From assembly GCA_036490515.1 (NCBI GenBank), contig DASXDU010000001.1, forward strand, positions 124,001-188,000: a DNA stretch of 64,000 bases, in the 5' to 3' direction. The first letter of the stretch is position 1; each line of letters starts with the position of its first letter. The position numbers were made by a program, and so were the translations under genes. The DNA is from Palsa-1150 sp036490515. GTDB taxonomy: Bacteria; Myxococcota_A; Polyangia; Polyangiales; Polyangiaceae. Positions 49,593 to 59,839 of the stretch are shown here, one piece after another. The notes under the pieces are model-generated. The model was given only the letters and a program-made list of their open reading frames with translations. It did not search any database and was not told the DNA's origin.

Positions 49593-51383
49593 ATGGGGAC
49601 GATGAGCACGACCTTCCGTCTGGGCCGTCTGGGCTTCGAGGTGCGCGACGTCGGCGCGTGGGAGGCGTTCGCGACGCAGGTGCTCGGCCTCGAGGTCGGC
49701 GCGCGTGCCGAGGGGTCGCTGTCGCTCCGGTGCGACGACTGGGCGGAGCGCTTCGTCCTGACGCAAGGCACGGCGGACGACGTGACCACGTTCGCCTGGG
49801 AGGTCGACGACGACGACGCGCTCGGTGCGGCGGCGAGGCGTCTTCGCCTCGCGGGCGTCGAGGTGCGCGAAGGAACGGACGAGGAGGCGCGGCGCCGCAG
49901 CGTGGCGCGCTTCGTCGCGGCACGGGACCCCGCGGGGCACCCCGTCGAGGTCTTCTTCGGCGCCGCACGGGCGCCGACGCGGTTCCGGTCGGAGCGCCTC
50001 GTCTCGTCGTTCGTCACGGGCGATCAGGGGCTCGGTCACGTCGTGGTCTCGGCGACCGATCCGGAGAAGAGCCGGCGCTTCTACACGGAGGTCCTCGGCT
50101 TCCGCCTCTCCGACCGCATCGCGTGCGCAGTCCACGGTCACCCCGTCGACGTCACCTTCCTCCATGGGGGCCCGCGGCACCACGCCGTGGCCATCGGCGG
50201 CCCTCACAAGAAGCGCGTGCACCACTTCATGCTCGAGGTCGCGTCGATGGACGACGTAGGCCTCGCGTTCGATCGCGCTCTCGGAGGCGGCGTCCGCATC
50301 CTCCAGACCCTCGGCCGCCACCCGAACGACCGCATGTTCTCGTTCTACGCCCGCACTCCCTCGGGCTTCGCGTTCGAGTACGGGTGGGGCGGTCGCACCG
50401 TCGACGACACGACGTGGACGCCGACGACCTACGACCGCATCAGCGAGTGGGGCCACCACCCGCCGCTGGTGTTTGCTCCTTCCGCGCCCGCGCCCGCGCC
50501 CGCGCCGGCACCCGCGCTGGCTTCGCCGGTTCCCGAGGGTCGCTTCGTCGCGATCGGCGACGGGCTCCGCGTGCACTATCACGAGTACGGCGTCGGCCCC
50601 GCCGTCCTCTTCCTCCACGGCAGCGGCCCCGGAGCCAGCGGGTGGAGCAACTTCCGTCACAACGTTCCGGCGTTCGTCGCCGCCGGCTTCCGAGTGCTCC
50701 TCCCGGATACGCTCGGGTACGGCTATTCGAGCAAGCCGGACGTCGACTACACGCTCGACTTCCTCGAGGGCGCGGTCGAACGCTTCCTCGGCGCCACCGG
50801 CGTCACGAGCTGCGCCGTCGTCGGCAACTCGCACGGCGGCGCGATGGCCATCCGCCTCGCGACGCGGCGTTCCGAGCTGGTGCGGCGCCTCGTGCTGATG
50901 GCCCCTGGTGGCCTCGAGGAGCGCGAGACGTACGTCAAGATGGAGGGCATCCGCGCCATGATGAAGGCCTTCACCGACCCCGCCGGCATCACCCGCGCGT
51001 CGATGCGCCGCGTCTTCGAGAAGCAGCTTTTCGACCCGTCGCTCGTGACCGAAGAGCTCCTCGACGAGCGCACGTCGATCGCCGAGCTCCAGCCCAAGCG
51101 CGTCCTCACGAGCATGCAGGTTCCGAATCTCGCGGAGGAGCTCGCCGCGATCGCATGCCCGGTGCTCGCCTTCTGGGGCGTCGACGACAAGTTCTGCCCG
51201 ATGAGCGGGGCCATCACCATCGCGACCCGCTGCAAGGACGCGCGCGTCGAGCTTCTCACCGGTTGCGGTCACTGGGTGATGGTCGAGAAGCGCGCGGTCT
51301 TCGACGACGCGTCGACCCGGTTCCTGCGCGGCGCGGCGGCACCCAAGGTCGCCGGCGCGGACCTCGGCGCGGGCGCCCCGTGA
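49593..51383 (+). CDS. hsaCD: HsaC-HsaD fusion: extradiol dioxygenase joined to meta-cleavage hydrolase
   Basis: One uninterrupted frame of 596 residues. Residues 1-~290 are a two-module type I extradiol dioxygenase with iron ligands at the expected places: His149 (GLGHVVV), His211 (HHFMLEVASMDD) and Glu262 (FAFEYGWGG). Residues ~295-314 are a Pro-Ala linker (APAPAPAPALAS). Residues ~317-580 are an alpha/beta hydrolase with oxyanion loop LHGSGPGASGW, nucleophile Ser413 (GNSHGGAMA), Asp531/532 (WGVDDKFCP) and His560 (GCGHWVMVE). Other bacteria make HsaC and HsaD as separate ~300-residue proteins doing consecutive steps: ring cleavage of 3,4-DHSA, then hydrolysis of 4,9-DSHA. Here both active sites look intact in a single chain. 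Confidence 0.93.
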   Translation: MGTMSTTFRLGRLGFEVRDVGAWEAFATQVLGLEVGARAEGSLSLRCDDWAERFVLTQGTADDVTTFAWEVDDDDALGAAARRLRLAGVEVREGTDEEARRRSVARFVAARDPAGHPVEVFFGAARAPTRFRSERLVSSFVTGDQGLGHVVVSATDPEKSRRFYTEVLGFRLSDRIACAVHGHPVDVTFLHGGPRHHAVAIGGPHKKRVHHFMLEVASMDDVGLAFDRALGGGVRILQTLGRHPNDRMFSFYARTPSGFAFEYGWGGRTVDDTTWTPTTYDRISEWGHHPPLVFAPSAPAPAPAPAPALASPVPEGRFVAIGDGLRVHYHEYGVGPAVLFLHGSGPGASGWSNFRHNVPAFVAAGFRVLLPDTLGYGYSSKPDVDYTLDFLEGAVERFLGATGVTSCAVVGNSHGGAMAIRLATRRSELVRRLVLMAPGGLEERETYVKMEGIRAMMKAFTDPAGITRASMRRVFEKQLFDPSLVTEELLDERTSIAELQPKRVLTSMQVPNLAEELAAIACPVLAFWGVDDKFCPMSGAITIATRCKDARVELLTGCGHWVMVEKRAVFDDASTRFLRGAAAPKVAGADLGAGAP

Positions 51384-52165
51384 GGAGCGCCGAGATCGAG
51401 CGACTCGGCGACGAGCTCCACGCGGCGCTCCGGGGGCGCCACACGGTAGCGCCCCTCACCGGGCGCCCCGCAGGGCTCACCATCGAGGACGCGTACCTGG
51501 TGTCGCGCCGCCTGCTGGCCCGCCGTGTGGACGAGGGCGAGCGCGTCATCGGCAAGAAGATCGGCGTCACGAGCGAAGCGGTGCAGCGGATGCTCGACGT
51601 CCACCAGCCGGACTTCGGGTTCCTCACCGACGCGATGCTCTTCGAGGACGGCGCGACCATCCTCGTCGGCGACACGCTCATCCAGCCCCGCGCCGAGGGC
51701 GAGATTGCGTTCGTCCTCGCGCGCGACCTCGCCGGTCCCGGCGTCACCGAGGCCGACGTACTGGCCGCCACGCGCTGCGTTCGTCCCTGCTTCGAGATCG
51801 TCGACTCGCGCATCCGCGACTGGAAGATCCGGGTCGAGGACACGATCGCGGACAACGCCTCGTCCGGCGTGTTCGTCCTCGGCGCAGGCGAGGCCGACCC
51901 ATACGCCCTCGATCTCGTCGCGTGCCGCATCCGCGTGGAGAAGAACGGCGCTCACCTCAGCGAGGGCGTCGGCGCCGCGGCGCTGGGCTCGCCCGTCTAC
52001 TGCGTCGCGTGGCTCGCGAACACGCTCGGGCACTTCGGGATCCCGCTCGAGGCCGGCGAGGTGATCCTCTCCGGTTCGCTCGTGCCGCTCGAGCCGGTGT
52101 GCGCCGGCGACCGCATGCACCTCGCTCTCGAGGGCGTCGGCGAGGCGAGCGTGGGGTTCGCGTGA
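51380..52165 (+). CDS. hsaE: HsaE, 2-hydroxypentadienoate-type hydratase
   Basis: The GTG overlaps the fusion gene's stop (GTGA), giving 261 residues, the same length as Rv3536c. Motifs of the MhpD/BphH hydratase family include GKKIGVTSEAVQRMLDV, QPDFGFLTDAML, QPRAEGEIAFVLARDL, FEIVDSRIRDWKI, and LSGSLVPLEPVCAGD. It hydrates 2-hydroxyhexa-2,4-dienoate (HHD), released by HsaD, to 4-hydroxy-2-oxohexanoate. Overlap with hsaG on the other side (GTGA) fits stoichiometric synthesis. Confidence 0.92.
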   Translation: MRSAEIERLGDELHAALRGRHTVAPLTGRPAGLTIEDAYLVSRRLLARRVDEGERVIGKKIGVTSEAVQRMLDVHQPDFGFLTDAMLFEDGATILVGDTLIQPRAEGEIAFVLARDLAGPGVTEADVLAATRCVRPCFEIVDSRIRDWKIRVEDTIADNASSGVFVLGAGEADPYALDLVACRIRVEKNGAHLSEGVGAAALGSPVYCVAWLANTLGHFGIPLEAGEVILSGSLVPLEPVCAGDRMHLALEGVGEASVGFA

Positions 52166-53037
52166 AGATCCGCGCGGCGATCCTCGGGTCGGGCAACATC
52201 GGGACGGACCTCGTCTACAAGGCGCGCCGGAGCGAGTGGATCGAACCCGTGTGGATGGTGGGGATCGACCCGTCGTCCGAGGGACTGAGGCGCGCGTCGG
52301 CGATCGGGTTGAAGACGACGTCGCTGGGGGTCGACGGGCTGGTGCCCCACGTCCTGGCGGACGGCGTGAAGGTCGCGTTCGACGCGACGAGCGCGCCGGC
52401 GCACGCGGAGAACGCGCACAAGCTGCGGGAGCTCGGCGTCCTGATGATCGACCTGACGCCGGCGGCGCTGGGCCCCTACTGTATCCCGCCGGTGAACCTG
52501 AAGGACATGCCGCGGGACGTCGCGGACGTGAACATGGTGAGCTGCGGCGGGCAGGCGACCATCCCGATGGTCGCAGCCGTGAGCCGCGTCCAGCCGGTCG
52601 AGTACGCGGAGATCGTGGCGACGGTCGCGTCGAAGTCCGTCGGCCCGGGCACGCGCCAGAACATCGACGAGTTCACCCGGACCACGGCGGGCGCGGTGGA
52701 GCGCGTCGGGGGCGCACGCCGCGGGAAGGCCATCATCGTCATCAACCCGGCCGAGCCGCCGCTCCTCATGCGCGACACGATCCACTGCCTCACGGAGGGA
52801 GAGCCCGACGTCGAGGAGATCACGCGGTCGGTGCACGCGATGATTCGCGAGGTGCAGCGGTACGTGCCGGGCTACACGCTGAAGAACGGCCCCGTGTTCG
52901 ACGGGCGGCGCGTCAGCACGTTCGTGGAGGTGCAGGGCCTCGGCGACTACCTGCCTACGTACGCGGGCAACCTCGACATCATGACCGCAGCGGCCGTCCG
53001 GACGGCGGAGCTGTTCGCGGAGAGGATGCTCTCCTGA
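52162..53037 (+). CDS. hsaG: HsaG, acylating aldehyde dehydrogenase
   Basis: A GTG start gives 291 residues. The NAD fold is AILGSGNIGTDLVYKARR, the catalytic Cys128 is in NMVSCGGQATIPM, and the family stretch SVGPGTRQNIDEFT is present. The enzyme converts propionaldehyde (from the HsaF reaction) to propionyl-CoA. HsaF and HsaG form a channelling complex in M. tuberculosis, and here the genes overlap (TGATG). The protein is a little shorter than the 303-residue mycobacterial form. Confidence 0.92.
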   Translation: MKIRAAILGSGNIGTDLVYKARRSEWIEPVWMVGIDPSSEGLRRASAIGLKTTSLGVDGLVPHVLADGVKVAFDATSAPAHAENAHKLRELGVLMIDLTPAALGPYCIPPVNLKDMPRDVADVNMVSCGGQATIPMVAAVSRVQPVEYAEIVATVASKSVGPGTRQNIDEFTRTTAGAVERVGGARRGKAIIVINPAEPPLLMRDTIHCLTEGEPDVEEITRSVHAMIREVQRYVPGYTLKNGPVFDGRRVSTFVEVQGLGDYLPTYAGNLDIMTAAAVRTAELFAERMLS

Positions 53038-54062
53038 TGGACCTCCGCGGGACGAAGGTCACGCTCCACGACATGTCGCTTCGCGACGGGATGCACCCGA
53101 AGCAGCAGCGCATCACTCTCGATCAGATGGTCGCGGTCGCGTCGGCGCTCGACGCGGCGGGCGTGCCGCTCGTCGAGGTGACGCACGGCGACGGCCTCGG
53201 GGGCGCCTCGATCAACTACGGCTTCCCGCTCCACTCCGACGAGGAATACCTCCGTGCGGTCGTTCCTCGCATGAAGCGGGCGCGGGTCTCTGCGCTCCTC
53301 TTGCCTGGGATAGGCACGGTCGATCACCTGCACATGGCCGTCGACTGCGGCGTGCAGACGATCCGCGTGGCGACTCACTGCACCGAGGCCGATGTCTCGG
53401 GCCAGCACATCGGCCTCGCGCGCCGCCTCGGCGTCGACTCGGTGGGCTTCCTCATGATGGCGCACATGACGCCGCCCGACGCGCTCCTCGCCCAGGCGAG
53501 GCTGATGGAGAGCTACGGCGCGAACTGCGTCTACTGCACCGACTCGGCCGGTCACATGCTCCCCGACGACGTGACGGCCCGCATCGGGCTCTTGCGCGAC
53601 GGGCTGCGCCCCGAGACGGAAGTCGGCTTCCACGGGCACCACAACCTCGGGATGGGCATCGCGAACTCGCTCGCCGCGATCGCCGCGGGTGCCCGCCGGA
53701 TCGACGCGTCGGCGGCGGGCCTCGGGGCGGGCGCGGGGAACACGCCGCTCGAGGTGTTCGTGGCGGTGCTCGACAGGATGGGGGTCGACCATGGGGTGAA
53801 CCTGTACGGCGTGATGGACGTGGCCGAGGACCTCGTGGTCCCGATGATGGACGCGCCGGTGCGCATCGACCGCGACGCGCTCACCCTCGGGTACGCGGGT
53901 GTGTACTCGTCGTTCCTCCTCTTCGCGAAGCGCGCCGGGCAGCGGTACGGGGTATCGTCCCGGGACATCCTGGTCGAGATGGGGCGGCGGCAGACGGTCG
54001 GAGGCCAGGAGGACATGATCGAGGACGTGGCGCTCGACATGGCCCGAGCGGCCGGAAAATAG
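53037..54062 (+). CDS. hsaF: HsaF, 4-hydroxy-2-oxohexanoate aldolase
   Basis: A 341-residue DmpG/BphI-type aldolase: VTLHDMSLRDGMHPKQQ (metal/catalytic Arg region), LVEVTHGDGLGG, TDSAGHMLPDDV, and metal-binding HGHHNLGMGIANS. The C-terminal communication domain continues to ILVEMGRRQTVGGQED. It splits 4-hydroxy-2-oxohexanoate into pyruvate and propionaldehyde and passes the aldehyde to HsaG. It ends the P450-kshA-hsa operon, so the A/B-ring remnant is fully converted to central metabolites by this operon. Confidence 0.93.
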   Translation: MDLRGTKVTLHDMSLRDGMHPKQQRITLDQMVAVASALDAAGVPLVEVTHGDGLGGASINYGFPLHSDEEYLRAVVPRMKRARVSALLLPGIGTVDHLHMAVDCGVQTIRVATHCTEADVSGQHIGLARRLGVDSVGFLMMAHMTPPDALLAQARLMESYGANCVYCTDSAGHMLPDDVTARIGLLRDGLRPETEVGFHGHHNLGMGIANSLAAIAAGARRIDASAAGLGAGAGNTPLEVFVAVLDRMGVDHGVNLYGVMDVAEDLVVPMMDAPVRIDRDALTLGYAGVYSSFLLFAKRAGQRYGVSSRDILVEMGRRQTVGGQEDMIEDVALDMARAAGK

Positions 54063-54095
54063 GGCGTCCGTCGCGGAGTGTGCTTGAGTTCCTCC

Positions 54096-54662
54096 GTGGG
54101 CGCGCCTGATCCGAAGAAGGACATCGACGACGTCGACGCGGGCTGGGACGACGCTGGGGATGACGAGGACCTCGACTCCGGCTGGGGGGAGGTCGCCGAC
54201 GCGGGCGCGACCGCGGCCGTGGACGACGAGCTCGACGAGCCGGATCTCGGGCGCCCGCTGACCGCCGAGGAGATCGCGGCCCGCAAGGCCCGCGCGGCGG
54301 AGCGCAAGGAGCGGCAGCGCACGAAGGCCACCGAGAAGGCCGCGCGGCGTGCAGCGAAGAAGCAGGCAGCCGCGGCGAAGCAGAAGAAGCGCGCACCGCG
54401 CGAGGGCCGTGCGCCGAGGGAGCCGCGGCCGGAGAAGCGCGCGCGGGTGCGTTTCGGGGCTGCAGCGGAGCCGACGGCCGCGGAGGACGAGGGCGAGATG
54501 GCGGCGGCCGGCAAGCCGATGGCCGAGTCTCGCGAGGGCGGGTCGGTCGCAAGGGCACCGCGCCGTCGGATGGGCGGGACGACCATCGCCATCGCGCTTC
54601 TCGCGGTCGTGGTCCTCGCTGCGATCGTCTACGCGCTCCTGCCGTACCTGCGCAGGGCGTAG
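54096..54662 (+). CDS. tail-anchored charged protein of unknown function
   Basis: The first ~70 residues are very acidic (KKDIDDVDAGWDDAGDDEDL), the next ~60 are an Ala/Lys/Arg-rich basic helix likely to be coiled coil (RKARAAERKERQRTKATEK), and the C-terminus is a single membrane helix (TIAIALLAVVVLAAIVYALL) with a short basic end. The start is uncertain: GTG 54096 is listed, and GTG 54078 is also in frame. It follows hsaF by 33 bp but carries no catalytic motif, so co-transcription with the steroid operon may be incidental. Confidence 0.65.
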   Translation: MGAPDPKKDIDDVDAGWDDAGDDEDLDSGWGEVADAGATAAVDDELDEPDLGRPLTAEEIAARKARAAERKERQRTKATEKAARRAAKKQAAAAKQKKRAPREGRAPREPRPEKRARVRFGAAAEPTAAEDEGEMAAAGKPMAESREGGSVARAPRRRMGGTTIAIALLAVVVLAAIVYALLPYLRRA

Positions 54663-54692
54663 CGGTACTCCGCGCCCGCGCACGAGTGCGGG

Positions 54693-56420
<1,728 letters not shown>

Positions 56421-56472
56421 CTCCTCCTCCTGCCTGGCGGTTGCGCTCGCGCGGACGGCGCGCGCTCGGTCG

Positions 56473-56808
56473 CTAGGTCAGCGCGCTGCCGACGTTCGTG
56501 ATCCAGTCCTCGAGCGCCGCGAGCTGCTTGCGGATCTCCTCCTCGTTGCGTTGGTGCGCGGCAGTCTCCAGCCGCTCGCCGAGCGCCCCGAGGTCGGGGA
56601 ACCCGTAGCTGGCGCCGTTGCCGCGCATGTTGTGGCCGAGGCGAGAGATGGTCTGGTAATCGCCTCGATCGAGCGCCGAGCGGATGTCGGTCGCATCGCG
56701 CTGGCGGTGGCCGATGAACTTCGGCAAGAGCGCGGTTGCGGCCTTGGAGCGGGCGGGCGCCGCGGGCATCGAGGCAGAGGGGGGCTTCTCGTCGTCGTCG
56801 GAGATCAC
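56473..56808 (-). CDS. HPt phosphotransfer protein
   Basis: The GTG at 56808 overlaps the stop of the upstream response-regulator gene (GTGA), giving 111 residues. The HPt motif is present: DYQTISRLGHNMRGNGASYGFPDLG, with the phospho-His in LGHNMRG, flanked by helices KAATALLPKFIGHRQ and EEEIRKQLAALEDWI. It lies between the receiver-AAA+ regulator and the hybrid kinase, so it is the obvious bridge of a multi-step phosphorelay among them. Confidence 0.87.
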   Translation of the reverse strand: MISDDDEKPPSASMPAAPARSKAATALLPKFIGHRQRDATDIRSALDRGDYQTISRLGHNMRGNGASYGFPDLGALGERLETAAHQRNEEEIRKQLAALEDWITNVGSALT

Positions 56809-58232
56809 AAGAGCCTCTTCGAGTCGGGGGGCTTCTCGGCCCAGTCCTTGCGGTACAGCGTCCGCCGATCGACGCCGAGGATCTGAGCGGCGAGCGTCTT
56901 GTTGCCGCCCGTCGCCGCCATCACGCGCCGGATGTACCTCCGCTCCACCTCGTCGAGCGGTACGAGCTCCTCTCCGTCGACCGCCACGGGTGGCGCCGAC
57001 GGTGTGGCGTGCTCGCGCAACGACTCGGGCAGGTCCTCGACCGTGAGTCGCGTGGAGCGCGTCAGCACGACGGCGCGCTCGATGACGTTCGCGAGCTCGC
57101 GCACGTTCCCCGGCCAGGGATAGGTGGTGAGCTTGGCCGCGCACGCGGGCGTGAGGCCGACGACCTCGCGGCCCATCGTCCGCGCGTAGTGTTCGATGAA
57201 ATGCTGCGCGAGGAGCAGGACGTCGCGCCCTCGCTCGCGGAGCGCAGGGACGGCGATCTCGATGACGTTCAGCCGGTAGAACAGGTCGGCTCGGAACTGG
57301 CGCTTCTCGACGGCGTTCGCGAGGTCGGTGTTCGTGGCCGTGACGAGTCGAACGTCGACCTCGACCTCGCGATCGGAGCCCACCGGACGGATCGCGCGCT
57401 CCTGGAGCGCGCGCAGGAGCTTCGGCTGGAGGGCGAGGTGCAGCTCCGCGATCTCGTCGAGGAAGATCGTCCCGCCGCGCGCCCGCTCGAAGAGCCCCGG
57501 CCGGTCGCTGCGCGCGTCGGTGAAGGCGCCCTTCACGTGGCCGAAGAGCTCCGCCTCGAGCATCGTCTCGGGGATGGCGGCGCAGTTGAGCGCGACGAAG
57601 GCCGCGCCCCGCCGCTTGCTGCGCTCGTGGAGCGCGCGCGCGACGAGCTCCTTGCCGGTCCCGCTCTCGCCGCGTATGAGGACCGCCGCGTCGACCGCGG
57701 CCACGCGCCCTACCAGCTGGACGAGCTCGCGCATCGGCGGGCTCGCGCCGATGATCCCCTCGAACGGTTCCGTCTCCCCGGGCGCCGCCTCTCCGAGCTC
57801 GCGCACCTCGTCGGCCAGGCGGCCGTGGCGCGCCGCGCGCTCGAGAGAGGCCGCGAGAGCGTCCATGTCGGGCGGTTTGGTCATGAAGTCGAACGCGCGC
57901 AAGCGCAGGGCCGCCACCGCGACGTCGAGCGTGCCGTGCCCCGTGAGGAGGACGACCGGGAGCTCCGGCCGCGCAGCGACGATCCGCTCGCACAGCTCCA
58001 GGCCATTCATGCCCTCCATATGCAGATCGGTCAGGACGGCGTCGAAGCGCTCGGCCTGGACCGTCGCGAGGGCCTTCGCAGGCTCGGTCTCGGCACTCGC
58101 TTCGAAGCCGCGCTCGGCGAGCTCCGCGCAGAGGAGCTCCCCCATGCTCGGGTCGTCATCGACGACGAGCACGCGAGCGCGCCGGGGCGATTCGTGAGCG
58201 GCTCGGGGACCCACGCGTGGAGGATGGCGCAA
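56805..58232 (-). CDS. NtrC-type response regulator with GAFTDA loop
   Basis: The 475 residues comprise a receiver (VLVVDDDPSMGELL, VLTDLHMEGMNG, FDFMTKPPDMD), a AAA+ domain (Walker A GESGTGKE, Walker B GTIFLDEIAEL, VTATNTDLA) and a Fis-type helix-turn-helix (GGNKTLAAQILGVDRRTLYRK). The loop that contacts sigma-54 reads GAFTDA instead of GAFTGA. The TTG at 58232 is the outermost start; a GTG some residues downstream is also possible. It is coupled to the HPt gene by GTGA overlap. The altered loop may mean weak or no sigma-54 activation. Confidence 0.92.
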   Translation of the reverse strand: MRHPPRVGPRAAHESPRRARVLVVDDDPSMGELLCAELAERGFEASAETEPAKALATVQAERFDAVLTDLHMEGMNGLELCERIVAARPELPVVLLTGHGTLDVAVAALRLRAFDFMTKPPDMDALAASLERAARHGRLADEVRELGEAAPGETEPFEGIIGASPPMRELVQLVGRVAAVDAAVLIRGESGTGKELVARALHERSKRRGAAFVALNCAAIPETMLEAELFGHVKGAFTDARSDRPGLFERARGGTIFLDEIAELHLALQPKLLRALQERAIRPVGSDREVEVDVRLVTATNTDLANAVEKRQFRADLFYRLNVIEIAVPALRERGRDVLLLAQHFIEHYARTMGREVVGLTPACAAKLTTYPWPGNVRELANVIERAVVLTRSTRLTVEDLPESLREHATPSAPPVAVDGEELVPLDEVERRYIRRVMAATGGNKTLAAQILGVDRRTLYRKDWAEKPPDSKRLL

Positions 58233-58491
58233 CTTTCGTACTTTGGGTCCACGAAATCGACATCGAGAGCTTCAGGTCGCCGCGCGCGCGCTTCCGCTTC
58301 GAGTATCCGCTCGCGGATAGGTCGAGGCGCGGCCGTGACATTTCGTCACATTCGCTCTCTCTGGGGAGCGCCAGCCCCTCCGACTGCCGCGGCAGCTCTG
58401 CGAACCCAGGCGTAGGAATCGCAGCTCCGCCGTGAGCCTCTCCGACCCGCGGACCCGCTGTGGCGTGTGTCGTGCACGTCCGTGGGCTCCG

Positions 58492-58923
58492 ATGGAGTTG
58501 CACCGTGATCCACATGGCCCCACCACCGTCCTCGTGGCCGACGACGACGACGACATGCGTGCACTCGTCGCCGCCACCCTGCGGGCCGACGGCTACCAGG
58601 TCCTCGAAGCACGTGACGGCGCGGATCTCCTCGAGCAGCTCGAGTCCGCGATCGACGACCCGCGCGCCCGCCCCGACGTCGTGGTGACCGACGTCATGAT
58701 GCCGAAGCTCTCGGGGCTCGGTGTGCTCGACGCCATACGCCGCGCGCAGCTCCACTTTCCGGTCATCCTGATGACCGTCCTCTCGGACCGCTCCGTGTTC
58801 ATCGTCGCCAAGCGGCTCGGTGCGGTCGGCGTGCTCCTGAAGCCCTTCGACGTCGACGACCTTCGCACCGCGGTCATGAACGCACGGGTCGCGTACGAGA
58901 AGAGCCACGAGCATGTGCACTGA
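58492..58923 (+). CDS. single-domain response regulator
   Basis: This 143-residue receiver has TVLVADDDDDMRALVAATL (acidic pocket), the phospho-Asp in VVVTDVMMPKLSGLG, Thr in ILMTVLSD, and Lys in GVLLKPFDVDD. No output domain follows. ATG 58492 was chosen; an in-frame GTG at 58432 would add 20 residues without similarity to the family. It is divergent from the receiver-AAA+ regulator across a 259-bp gap in which I recognise no other feature. Confidence 0.88.
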   Translation: MELHRDPHGPTTVLVADDDDDMRALVAATLRADGYQVLEARDGADLLEQLESAIDDPRARPDVVVTDVMMPKLSGLGVLDAIRRAQLHFPVILMTVLSDRSVFIVAKRLGAVGVLLKPFDVDDLRTAVMNARVAYEKSHEHVH

Positions 58924-59350
58924 TCGGTCAGCAATCGCAGCGGCGGGGCGCCCTTGCGGTCGAGAGGCGCACGGCCGCGCCGGACCACGCACGAACGCGC
59001 CCCTGCGTCGCGTCGCGTCGGTGCTCCCCATCGCCACGCTCGCGCTGACGGTTGGCTGTGCGGCGACGTTTCCGCCCCGCACGCAACTCGCGGCGGCCCA
59101 GGCCGAGCTCGAGCACGCCGAGGTGGAAGGCGCGGCCGACATGCCGGACGCACGGCTGCACCTCCAGCTCGCGAGCGAGGATCTCGAGCGGGCCCGTCGG
59201 CTTGCACCGGACGATCCGACTCACGCCGCGTCGCTCGCCGACGTGGCATGCGCGGAGGCGCGCCTGGCGGGAAGCCTCGCGAGGCGGGGAGACGCTCGTG
59301 CCCGGGCACGCGCCGTGGAAGCAGAGCTCCGCAAGGCCACGGAGCCGTGA
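58913..59350 (+). CDS. DUF4398-like lipoprotein, first copy
   Basis: The ATG overlaps the receiver gene's 3' end by 11 bp. After a basic N-terminal stretch, a lipoprotein signal (VASVLPIATLALTVGC) ends at the Cys near residue 49. The rest is the Ala/Glu helical repeat of DUF4398: QLAAAQAELEHAEVEG, ARLHLQLASEDLERARRLA, DVACAEARLAGSLARR. DUF4398 proteins are periplasmic helical lipoproteins, often encoded next to OmpA-like proteins. The true start may be further in, just before the hydrophobic segment. Confidence 0.75.
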   Translation: MCTDRSAIAAAGRPCGREAHGRAGPRTNAPLRRVASVLPIATLALTVGCAATFPPRTQLAAAQAELEHAEVEGAADMPDARLHLQLASEDLERARRLAPDDPTHAASLADVACAEARLAGSLARRGDARARARAVEAELRKATEP

Positions 59351-59382
59351 GGGACGCCGAACTCGAAAACGGAGCCAGCGCC

Positions 59383-59799
59383 ATGTCTCGAACGACGACC
59401 GTCCTCGCTGCCTCGCTGGTCGCCCTCGCGTCCGCCTGCGCGGTTCCGCGCGTGCCGCCGGCAAACCTCGTCGAGGCGCGCGCCGACTTCGCGCACGCCC
59501 GGGATGGGGCGACCGCGAGCCTCGCCCCAGCGGACCTCCGCGCCGCGGAGGGCGCTCTCCGAAGCGCCGAGAAGGCTTTTCGCGATCACCCGGCCGCGCC
59601 GTCCACCGCCGAGCTCGCACTCGTCGCGGACCGTGCAGCCCTCTACGCCCAGTCGCAGGCAGCGATCGTCCGGGCCGACGAGGACGCCCGTCGCGCCACC
59701 GCCGCCCTCGAAATGATCCGCACGCGCGGGAGGGTTGAGGTCCCTCGCAGCGGAGCGGCGCAGATGCAGCCATCGCAAGGGAGCGTACCGGGACGGTGA
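59383..59799 (+). CDS. DUF4398-like lipoprotein, second copy
   Basis: A 138-residue protein with signal MSRTTTVLAASLVALASAC and a helical body of DUF4398 type: NLVEARADFAHARDGATAS, DLRAAEGALRSAEKAFRDH, ADRAALYAQSQAAIVRADED. It looks like a duplicate of the preceding gene, which lies 32 bp upstream. The OmpA-like peptidoglycan-binding domain that often follows such proteins is absent here; the next gene is a phosphatase. Confidence 0.78.
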   Translation: MSRTTTVLAASLVALASACAVPRVPPANLVEARADFAHARDGATASLAPADLRAAEGALRSAEKAFRDHPAAPSTAELALVADRAALYAQSQAAIVRADEDARRATAALEMIRTRGRVEVPRSGAAQMQPSQGSVPGR

Positions 59800-59839
59800 G
59801 CTGAGACGAGCTGGGACGAAAGGAGCGTGGAGGTCGTCG

